Assembly (NCBI GenBank): GCA_947396885.1
Contig: OX377204.1
Coordinates: 2,666,001 to 2,730,000, forward strand
Length of the DNA: 64,000 bases
Direction: 5' to 3'
From: Heligmosomoides polygyrus polygyrus
Taxonomy: Eukaryota; Nematoda; Chromadorea; Rhabditida; Heligmosomidae
The notes under the pieces were generated by a model that saw only the letters and a program-made list of their open reading frames with translations, had not been told where the DNA came from and searched no databases. Position numbers and translations under genes: made by a program. Positions 34,901 to 46,900 of this stretch are shown here, one piece after another. How positions within the stretch are numbered: position 1 is the stretch's first letter; each line of letters starts with the position of its first letter.

Positions 34901-37900
34901 GTTAATGTATAATTAGAGTACAATAATATATTCTCCTGCACTGTACTGTCACGGTATAGTCGCCACCGCCTCTGTACGCCACGCCCCTACGTGGGTTGGA
35001 AGGTTGACTGTCTCCCTACCTGCATTCTTGCTACATGGTTGTTGTATATAATATAGACTAATAATAAAGGTTTGTAAAACCTCACTCCCAGGCAGGAGCA
35101 TGACAGTACTAACAACTAAGTTAATGAGTTGTCCTTCTTCACTGATGAGCCACGAGGTGACAGGAGTGGTACACGACTTCTCCAGGGGCCGGATTCATCA
35201 ACGACTTGCAGCAATTTAATAGAGAAAATTGCAACCGAAATTTCTGATAGCTTGGGTTATCAAGCGATATGGTGAACGGTAAGCCGCGTTATCTGAGTTT
35301 TCCGCTGGAAATTCTCTTTAAACTTATGTAAGTCGTTGGTGAAATTTCTACAGAGATGTAATCTACTCAGTTCATGAGAATCGGAAGAAACTCATTGAGA
35401 ATAACGGCAATTACTTTGTTTAAGACAATCATTTCTCTTTAGTGGTGTAATCTTGTTTTTGTTAGAACACAAAATTTGTTGCAAAATTTATGACTCAACC
35501 CAATACTTCTATATGAGCTCGTGGAGGCAGTTTGAAGGCGTGTTTCTTCCGTGCAATGACTTATGGTGGACAGCCGATTTAAATGTCAGTGTTTTGCTTT
35601 CGAATACATGTCTAGAACCAAGTCATCCAACCTGGAACCATCGAATGCATATTTAGCCTGGGCTGGACTTGAATTGCAAATCTAACCTAGATTCTATGTG
35701 CTTACATGGCAGCCTGTTTCTTATTCAACTGCTAGGTCTAGCTCATTACGAGTAGCTAATAATAGATAAATGAATGATCAAAGGTTAAAGTTGGCGTTAG
35801 CAAATGCTTTGGCGGTATGCGCCACGTACCCCTCTTCAACGGGAGAGGCAGTTTAAAATGGTATTTGGTCTATACAATAATTAACTGCGGCCCGCCGATA
35901 TACAAGTCAGTGTTTCATCCTTCTTAGGCAAGTATGTACTATTAGGTAATCTGTCGTTTTTTGACCTCTAACTTCAAATGTAAGTGTATCAGCTCTAACA
36001 TAACTTTATTAGGCGAAATAAGAACCATCACAATCTACACATCTTTGCCAACGAGATACTAGTTTATTTATCTCAGTAGCATAAACCTCGGAGATCTAGA
36101 AGCCATGAATTCTTCGAGAGCAGATTTGCCCTTCGAGCTCGCGTTTGCAAGTATCGTCAGCGCTCCTTCTACTCAATAAAAACGACCCGTTTCTGGAGCG
36201 AATTGTGACTGGTGACAAAAAAAATTAAGTGTCTACGACAAACGACGACGAAGTGCTCAATGGTTGGATATTGACGAAGCACCTAAACACTGTCCAAAGC
36301 CGAGTGTGCACCAGGAAAAGGTGATAGTGAACGTTTGGTGGTGTGCCACCGGTTTAATCTACTATAGTGTTCTCAAACCTGGTGAAACAATCACGGCGAA
36401 AAAGCGCTGTCAAAAGCTGGACGAGGTGCACAAGAATCTCCAGCAACTCTACTCAGCGCTGATCTATAGAAGGGGACCGATACTTTTGTGCGATAACGCT
36501 AGGCTGCACGTATCGATGCTCACCAGGCAGAAGCTCCGTTGTTTGGGATACGAAAAACTCGACCATCCACCGTATTCGCCCGACCTATCGTCTACCGACT
36601 ACCATTTTTCAAACATCCTGACGGCTTTCTTCGCGGAAAATGCTTCTGAAACCGACATGATGCAGAATATGCCCTCGACGAATTCATCGGTTCTAGATCT
36701 CCGGAGCTCTACGCTACTAAAATAAGTAAACTAGTGTCTCGTTGGCAAAAATGTGTAGATTATAGTGGTTCTTAAATCGACTAACAAAGTTATGTTTGGG
36801 CCTAGATATTTACATTTGAAGTTAGAGGTCAAAAAGAGAGAACTTAGGTAACGACCTAATAATTTGCCGTCCCATGATGGATGTAAGGCTTAGTTGACCA
36901 AGTCGAGAAATCTAAACCAAGAACTTGGAATAGGGTGTTTGTTTAGTGCTTCCTCCGACTGCGCTACCACACGCCTAGTGAATAACGTCGTAAATTTTTC
37001 AAAGGACGATTACTCTTGAGTTTAACGCTTGTCGTGCCCTGGATGAGCCCGCTGCACCGGTGGTAGAACGCATGCGGCCCTAAACCCGAGGCCACGTGTG
37101 AGGCACAACCGTTGTCGAGGTCTTACCTATGCGCGCTAGCTCTTACACAACCTGCCACGTAAGGGGTAGGCCCTTGTTGCCCCGACTTAGCACACCTCAT
37201 GCCAATGCGGATGTTATTTAGGACTTTCCGCGGACTGCACCTGCGCTGGCCCCCGGCGACTCCCGCCCATCTTTACATCACTCGCGTGATACAATTGAAC
37301 CAGCCGACCTTCTGCAGTATTACTACTGCACTCAGAATAAACCTTCGCTCGCTCTCGAGTCACATGGCAGTGCTCATCAGACAATATACATCATAGCAAC
37401 CCAATACATATACACTATACTTCAATATGGAACAAAATGCCCACGAGTTAAGGCTGAGCCCCGCCAGCTTACCTACGGGTCAGCCCCAAGCGCAAGCCGC
37501 AGATCCTTCCTCGCTCCTACCCTGGAGCCTGCGCTCACGAGGGCGGTGGCTTGGTCGGTCTCTGCGGTTACCTCTGTTATCGTCTTTGCGCGTCCTGTCC
37601 TGGTCGTCCTGGAGTCCTGCGCGGCCTGTCGAGTCGAAGTCCTGGTGGAGTGGACACTGCGCTGATGACGAAGTACCGGAGCGGAGAGCGGACCGACCGC
37701 TCGGAGCGACGACGAAGACGGAGACTGCCGGGTGCGCGCGGCAAGGCGTTTATAGTGTGTCGCGGCGCGTGCGCGTGACCGTATGCCCTCCGCGGCGGGA
37801 CCAGTGCGCCTCCCAGCGTGTGTGCCCTTGAAGAGCCGCGATGGAGCGTGGCGAACGTCACGGCAACGCTTTTATTCTTACTCTTCTTTCTTTTTTCTAC

Positions 37901-40900
37901 TTTTTATTCCTCTTCCTTTTCATCTTCTTCTGCATCTTCTTTATCTTTTTTGTGAAAGTTTATCGAGTTATGTGGGAAGAACCATTTTAATAGTGTACTA
38001 ATTTAGGGCCTCCGGGCACCTACATCACCATTACATTCGACACGTTCATTGTGGAGAATCTTCTTGACTACGTTGAAGTGTACAATGGAAATTCGACGGC
38101 GGGAGCGTTGATTGGCGAGTGAGTTTATGCGAAACGGACGCTCTCTTTACTATAAAGACTAACCAATCTGAATAATAGTGCAGTGAATCGGAAGGCATTT
38201 CTGTAACGTTACCTAATACGCGTGAAGGGAAATAGGGATAAGGATAAACGACTGCGTCGAACGCAATCTGGGATGCGCAGCGGATTCTACTTCTCTGGAT
38301 GTTGTGGGAGTCTTCTGAATGATCTGTACAAGGACTTGTGGTGGCCAACTGATGGACAAGTCTCAGACGCATTACCAAGGACTCGTTTTTTGGAATCCTC
38401 ACCAAAGACCACAAGCTAAACCGGAATGAAGGGTGTCTCTATATAACACGGAGTTCAGGCCCTACATCAGGTTGGCATTCTGATTGGGGCTCCTGTGTCT
38501 TAATAAGGGCTGTCCCTCCTACCGACCGATTGGTTCATCTGGCTTCCTGAAAGGTGAGTTTCTCGATCTCTCTGTTGACTACGTGATCGAAAGGTAGTCT
38601 TGAATTTCTAAGGTTGAGGCGACGACAGGCGCGGTAGCCACATTTGACTTGATCCTTCCTTTCAGGCTCTGATGAAGGCGATACCGCCGAAAAGTTGGCC
38701 ATAAAAGATCTGCAAAACCTGTTGAGCTGATTCAAAACGCTTTCACCAGTCCCAGACAAGTGTGGTACCCATTCCACGACTCCGAGTAGATGAGGTCCTT
38801 GAGTAGCCTGGGCGGAAACGCCGAATCATTGATTGACTCGGGGTTCATGCGAGAGTAGGCGCCTCCTCCGGCTGCGCTAGACGGGCTTGTAAAGGTGAAA
38901 AAATATTAGAAGAAAGTGGCCTGAATATGTCATCTGTTTTAATTGCTTCTTGGCCCAACTACATTCAACGACTAGGCGTTGTATATTTTCACTCTCCGTA
39001 TTCAAACCAATATTTCAGCATGGATCGACCGATGCCGAGCCAGACGACCTTCGAGAGCACGTCGAATCAGATGCTTGTCTACTTCCACACCGACAGCATG
39101 ATTACTGACAAGGGTTGGTCTGCGCAGTGGAACGCCAAGTCAGTTTTCCTTTAATCCTCTTTCTGCTTGGGCTACACCCTCGTGAAGTAGATTATTTTCC
39201 TGCATTTTGGAGCAGGAAGCAGAAATAGGTGTTCGTTTTGCTTAGCTATTTCTTTATTTCAGGTGTGGTTTGCTATCAATTACGTTCGTAGAAAGCGCGA
39301 ACTCTGAAACCTGTATAAGCGTACGGCTGAAGCCATCTAGAAAAATCTATTGCTGGCCAAAAAATGCTTCAACTAAGACACAGGCATGTTAAAAAATCTG
39401 CAGGTTCACAATGAGCAAGTTGAGCTCCTTAAGGTTCCGGTAACTGGTCAAATTAGACCTAATCTGTGGCCTTGGAACTCTGTTGTATATCTAAAGTCTT
39501 CCTTAGCGACTTCTCTTTGTGAGATATCAAAACACATGGTTTCAATGAGACTTCTCTTCGTGAGAATTCTATCAGGGGGCCAAAAGTAATGAGACAAAAT
39601 GAAAAAATCTTTTAATGAGACAAATTGAAAAAAAAATTCTTTATCTCTCTATGACTCAATCACAACTCAACGATGCTAAGGAATGTATTCGCCATTAAGG
39701 TCAATGACTTGCTGGCATTGCTTAGCCAACTTCCTGATCCCATCCTTCCAGAACTGCTTGGACCTGGTGTTGATCAACTGCTCGATATGGTTGTCCAGGT
39801 CTGCTTGGGTTCTTGTGTCCCTTCCGACTAGAAAGTCCTATAGGCTCAAGTAGTAGTGGTAGTCGCATGGAGAGATGTCCGGCGAATACGGTGGGTGAGG
39901 CATGTAAACGTAGCCCAGCTGGCCAAGCTTATTCGCGGTTACTTGTTCCCGATGGGGTGCGGCGTTGTCGAAGAGGAGAACCTTTTGAAGCGCTGCGAAA
40001 GAATAAGAACGAGTCGCCGGCCCATCTCTTCTATTTCGTTCACCATGGCCTTGCAGTTCATCGTGGTGCTCTTGGGAAACGGCTTCCGGTAAACCAATCC
40101 ATGGGCGCAGACCCAAAAGCTCCAAAGGTACTTCTCGCGGTGAACATCTCGCCGAATGAAGGTCGGTAACAGGTCACCAGGCCTCACCCAGACTCGCTGC
40201 TTGGCAGGGTTAAGGTAGAAGACGTACTTCTCATCTTGCGTAAATATTGAGCCCAGGCTGCTCGGGGTTGGGAATTGGGCGAGATTTGCGCGACACATGT
40301 CGACTCGTTAGACTGGGGTTTTGGCATGCTTCTGGAAAGGGCGGAAGTGGTAACTTCTCAGATGGACTTCAGTAAGTAACATACAAACATGCAAATACGA
40401 TATGCACGAAACCAGACTCCAGGCACGAGATATATGGACACGGCATGGGGTGTCTCATTACTTTTGCCCCCACCCCCCCCCCCCCCCTAATAAAGAACTC
40501 GATTACACCTGGCCGATTTGCTCTGCTTCATTGACAGGGTAATCCAAGTTGCTTGGCTCTTCCCGGCTCTTTCTCCATAGATGCTTCAGATTTCGATCAA
40601 TAGTTCAAAGCTTTTGTGAGGATAGAATTTGAACTTTGATTTTATTGATTTGAATTTATAGCTTGCTGAAGACCTTAAAAACGACCGATCTTCTTTATAA
40701 TCCTTGTTTGAAAATCATGTACAATTACTCGAAAGTGCTCAAAAGCAGCTGCACCCAGAAATGTCTATAAGGTGCTTTAAGTTAGAATATCTCACTACTC
40801 CTAGTTAGGTGCTTTAAGTTAGAATATCTCACTACTCCTAGTGCTTTAAGTTAGAATATCTCACTACTCCTAGTTAGGTGCTTTAAGTTAGAATATCTCA

Positions 40901-43900
40901 CTACTCCTAGTGAGATATTCTAACTTAAAGCACCTAACTTAAAGCACCTTATAAACATTTCTGGGTGCAGCTGCTTTTGAGCACTTTCGAGTAATTGTAC
41001 ATGATTTTCAAACAAGGATTATAAAGAAGATCGGTCGTTTTTAAGGTCTTGAGCAAGCTATAAATTCAAATCAATAAAATCAAAGTTCAAATTCTATCCT
41101 CACGAAAGCTTTGAACTGTTGATCGAAATCTGAAGCATCTATGTATGTATAGTTGATGCTTCAGATTCCGATCTATAATCTATGAATAGCTATACTCCTC
41201 CTCCTACCATTCTAAATTTGAACCACGGAACACTGGCTCTAAACATCCTGCCCCGTCACTTCAGGCCAAACTCTCCAGCGATAACCCAAAGTGGCTCGGA
41301 TGGTGTGATGAGCTCGCCCAATTATCCGAGCAACTATGATCCCTTCACCGAACAGATGTACTACATCAATGCGGAACAGAATTCGAGGGTACGTTTGGAG
41401 CCCCTTATTGTTGATTATCACGCAATTACTTGCTAGAGTTTTTAGTTACCTTTCTATTCTCATTAGACTTCAAAGAATGCACCAAAGATTCTTCATCAGA
41501 GTGTTCCGCACAAATATAATTATATTTTTGCAGCTTTCTTCTAGTGCCATTTTAGTGCAGTTCGATGGCCAAGATCTTCCAAGGATTTAAGAGAATTTTT
41601 AAAAATCCTACAATAAATCTTTTAAAAGAGCAAAAAACATAATAAATGCAATATACCACAAGCATGGTATAGATTCTACATCCATCCATGTAGTGTTCCA
41701 ATCCATATAGTAATAATTAGTGCTTTAAATTACCTTTAAATTAAATTAAATTAAATTAATAAATTAAATACCCTAATCCTAATCCTAATAATGATAATAA
41801 TAATAATAATAATAATAATAAATTCTACAATGGAACACAACTACAATACAGTAAAACTCCTACAAAACACTACAATAAATCCTACGACAGAACAATCAAC
41901 CCACCAGGTTCGGCGGATCCTTGCGTTGCATGCCATCTAGGGTAGGGCCAAACTTTCCGTAGTTTTGAATTTCAATTTCGTTTGACCACAACCACGGTCC
42001 GGCTAGACCATATTAGTTACTGCAAAAACTATTTCACTTAACATAGCTGCTCAAATGAAAGCCATCGATAAGATCTTTATAATTGTGAGTAATTAATTGG
42101 GCAGATAGAGATTAGGAGCATTTTGGAGGTAAGTAATTTCTACATCCTGTTGTATTAGGTTGTAACGAATTAAATGGCACTAGCTCGCGCCATTTTTTGG
42201 CGCGTCTTTACGCGTTTGATCAAGAACAAACCGTAACATGTGGCATATCATTTAGAAGCGCAAACCTTGCTCTACCGGTGAGTACCAAATTTTCTATGTA
42301 AAAGGGGGAAAACTTTAGAGTTTTATTGACTTTTTCGCAGATGGACAAAAGGGTAATCCGAGGCATCTACTTGTATGAATTCAAGCTGGGCACTACAGCT
42401 AAGGAGGCGGACGAGAAGATCAACGCCGCATTCGATCAAGGATGTTCCACAATTCGGACGCCGTATCGTTGGTATCAGAAGGTCCGAAATGGAGATGAGA
42501 GCTTGGAAGAACGTGAAGGTCGTGGGAGGCATAGTGATGTTGATGAGGACAAGCTGAGAGATGTGGTAGAGGAGGATCCACACAAAGGTACCAGGGAGAT
42601 AGCGAAGGTTCTTGGCGTCAGTCACAACACAGCTGCCCGGCATCTGAAGGGAATTGGAAAGACCAAAAAGCTGGAAAGATGGGTGCCTCACGAGCTGTCT
42701 GAGGAGCAAAGAAACCGACGATATGAGATCTCGTCCGCTCTGCTTCTACGGAACGAAACGGACCCATTCCTTGTGTACAAAATCCCCTTTGGGATTCTGT
42801 AGAGCATCAGTGGTGTTGTCTAGAGATTTTGCTACACTACAGAACACTTTCTATTTGATCATTTTACTTCGTCCGACATAATGCTAACTACTTACGGATC
42901 CCGTCGAGGGAGAGCCGCAGCTCTCTTGTAGCCTCCCCGGCTCCGGTCGCTCTTGGTCTAGCTGGACAGGGAAAAGGAGGCGAGCAAGTTGGCCAGACCG
43001 CTCACGATACCGAACTGTCGCCAGACTGCCCTGCTAGCCCCGCCTTCTGGATTGGTGGCCCAGTCGAGTCCCAGGCGCCCGGCTGTAGGATACGGTATCG
43101 TGACTCATAGGAGTCACGACACCTTGATCGCATCGTAACCTGTGACGAGAAATGGATAATGTACGACAACAGGCGACGATCGGCACAGTGGGTGGACAGC
43201 GATGAGAGCCCCAAGGTTCTTGCGAAGCCGGAATTGCACCAAAAGAAAGTAATGGTGACAGTATGGTGGTGTTCGCTGGGAATTATTCACCACAGCTTCC
43301 TCCGTCCCGGTGAATCCATCGCGGCAGAGAAGTACTGCATTGAAATTGAAGAAATGATGAAAAAGTTGAAGGATATCCGGCCGGCCTTGGTAAACCGAAG
43401 GCGAGTTCTCCTTCTGCACGACAATGCTCGCCCCATGTAGCACGAATGACGTTGCAGAATTTGAATGAGCTGAGCACTGAAACTCTACCACATCCTCCGT
43501 TTTTTCCCGACCTCTCCCCAACAGACTACCATTTCTTCAAGCATCTTGGCGACTTCTTGGTAGGGAAGATATTCAAATACCAACAGGATGCCGAAAGTGC
43601 CTTCGAAGATTTCGTCAATTCCAGAACTTCTGAATTTATGCTACTGGGACAGAAAAGCTTGTGTCACGTTGGCAAAGATGTGTAGAATCAGAAGGTTTTT
43701 ATTTCGATTAATAAACTTGCCTACATGCCGAGATATTAACTGTTTAAATTTACAGTGGTTCAGTGCCATTTATTTCGTTACAACCTAATATTAAATTTTT
43801 GATAAATTTTTGCTCTAATCGCTTTCCGAAAAATTCAAAAGCAAATAAGTCTGTAATACTGTAAGCTTTTAGGTTAAACAGAATTAGGCAAAACTTTGAA

Positions 43901-46900
43901 TTTCTTCCAATTCCTGCAATATTTCTACTGCAGAGTTTGACGACGTATTATTTGGTGTATTAGCAATACAATACAGGGTGTCTCAAAAAATCTGTACACT
44001 CTTCGAAAGGTGAGAACCTTGCTCACAGCAAAGGTGCTGAAGAAGTTAAGGGCTCATGTGAAAGCATAAGAAAATAGAAATTCGCTGATGTATGAACAGC
44101 ATGGAATGCGCCATGCGCTCGTCCGAAATTTTATATTTTATGCATTTTAAACCCGATTGATTGTGTTTCGCTTGAATATTTCTTATAATTTTTCAAAAAG
44201 TGGCCGTTTTGTTCGTTTGTGCTTTTCAAGGTTTATAACTTAAAAACACACTATGGCTTTCGAAAAATGCTGGCTATCCCAAAAAAATGTAGGAACTATT
44301 TGAAAGGTTCTAACATTGCTGCTAGTGAAGCTCTTGAAGGCGTTTGAGACATATGAAAGCACAGGGTAGCGGGATTTCTCTGGCGTGTAAATGGTCAAGA
44401 TTGCGCTATGCCCCGCCTAAAACCTTGCATTTCAGACTCGATTGATTGTGCATGTTACAATCGTGTTACTACTCGGCCAGATTAACCTGTGCTGTGCTTT
44501 TTTTAACGTTTGGAATTTCGTAATCATATGAAAGACACGTGACCTGCAAGTTTACTGATTAACACAAATTAAATATAAGCAGGGGCTCCATTTTCCAAGA
44601 CCGACTCTGTGGCCTGATGAAGCAACATTCAAGCTGAATGCAGAGCTAATCGACATAACTGCAGCTCCTAGCGACGGAAAACGCTAAAAGAATCACATCG
44701 CGGCTTAATCTGGTTAAGTAGTAAAAAGATTGAACCAAGCATTCAGCCCATGCACAATCAATTGAGTCTGACATGAAAAATTTTAGGCGGGAGCACTGCG
44801 CAATCGTAACTGCTTACACGCCCACAGAAATCTCGTTAACTTGCAATTTTACATGAGTCTCAAGTATTTTCAAAAGCCTCACTAGTAGGTTGGCATAGGT
44901 TCACTATTTAAACGAAACACAATCAATCGGGTGTAAAATGCGTAAAATGCAAAATTTCAGAAGAGTGCATAGCGCATTCCATGCTGCTCATACGTCAAAA
45001 AATTTCTATTTTCTTAAGCTTTCATATGAGTCATTAACTTTTTCAGCATCTTTCATTTTGCCACCTTTCAAACAGTGCATGCATTTTTTGAGACACCTTG
45101 TATTAGATCTCAAAATATCGAAAATAGCATTTCGCTCAACTAAGAAGATGTCAAGATAGCTCTTTAGATAGCTCAAACTGGCTTAATCCTCTTAAAATTC
45201 ACCGATTTAAGTCATGAGATAGGACAGCAACTAGTCCTCCGACATGAGGGTTAGGTAATGAAGAATACTTTAAATGTTTCTTCTTCAAAAGTCTGTTGAA
45301 TATCTTGGCTCCTCGATGCGAAAGTCGATTATGTACGTGAGGTCAGGATTTAATGGTGACTTTATGACACCGCTCTCAGATCATCCACCTAGTTCAGATA
45401 TTCGCTACGTTCGACACCTTCAGAACAGAGGACAACGTTGACTATTTGGAGGTTTACGACGGCGGCGACATGCAGTCAAAGCTACTTGCTAAGTGAGGCT
45501 TTTCTACTGTCAAGTGCGTTGTCTTGCAGAACATCGACGCTTTTCTGTTACCGGTATTTTACCGTACGACGTGGTAGCTCTCCTGTCTTGAACCTGCAAG
45601 TGCTCTCACAATAGCACCGGATTCTAAAAACGGCAAGTGGAGCAATGGCGAATCCTACCAGGAACATGGTGGTACATCTCAAAAGAGACTGAATAACGCC
45701 GTCCTTTATCCTTTATCCTTAACGCAGTAGGCTTCGAAAATGTGCTGTAAATTCCATGTTTTAGAAGGTCTGTCAAGTTCAAAAGGATACATGCTGCGAA
45801 GATGGGCAGCATGGGTGGTGGGGGGGGGGAGGTCGGAAACACGCTAGCCAATCAGATCGCATCAAACTGGGTGTACTATCCATAGAGGACCAGGGGTGTG
45901 CGTAAATGAAATTTAAAATTTCGTAATTCGTAAATCGAAATTACGGAAAAACCGTCGTAAATCGTAAATCGTAAACCGTAAACCGTAAGAGTCACCTGGC
46001 CTGTAGCTTAGTACATCTAAACTTCCAGAGGGTTTTTTTCTGCCAATGTTCTCAGCTTAACAATTTTCTTACCAAGCTATTTCCATTTTTCACGTCTTCT
46101 TGCTAGTAGCACATCTGTCATTTCAAACTTTACACTTTTCAGGAAAATCGAAAAAACTGTAGATTCAAAAACTTTTCCTTGGGCTATGCATGGTATTCCA
46201 ACAAAAAGCCTGCATCGTTTGAATGTTCATTGAACACCTAACTTACTACCAATTTTTTAGCGTCACCATTGACGAATGCGGCGAAAACAGGAAGTGCACA
46301 TGTTGTACTCCAACAAACATACTGAGTCATATGACGTGATTGGGCTATGAGAGTGAATTCCTGGCGCAATCCTATCGTGTGGCGCCCCTGAGGATCTCCG
46401 CTTTTCTGCATTTTCAAATTAGTCCACGGACATTCCCATAGCAGACGGATAAGAGAGTTTTGGCCGCCGAAACAGTATGACCATATTTCTCGGACATCTT
46501 TTGTAGTCGCTTTAAAATGGGAGGGTCACCGTATTCCTTAAGGCACCCTTCTTGAGGCATCTTCAATTTGACTCTATAGACGAGACAATTTTGATCTGAA
46601 GGTATTTGGTTTGATCAAAAAGTAATCCCATTCGAATTGTGAGTTGGAGAGAAGGCAGTCCAAATTAACACAGGTTCAGTTTCAGTTTACAGAAGTCCAT
46701 TTTAAACGCAACAAGTGAAAACGGTGGATAGACCGCTGCAAGAAGGTAGTTACGCATCCATAGAGCAGGCAATAACCACATTGCGATATTCGAATCCAGA
46801 AGATCCCTTAAATGTGGAGAGATTCCAGCAAAGGAATTTTGTAACATTAAAATTGCTCTCAAGTTCTGAACGATCGACCGAAAATATCAACTGTCGCGAT

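Noticed and set aside
39259..39390. Possible extra lectin-gene exon after ctttatttcag
   Set aside because: Its first codons are phase-compatible, but no donor in the right phase follows and it reaches a stop. Joining exon 7 directly to exon 8 is also in phase and gives a normal link between the two CUB domains.
44610..44650. cctgatgaag as a further hammerhead core
   Set aside because: The bases after it do not form a GC-rich stem II and the GAAA block is absent.
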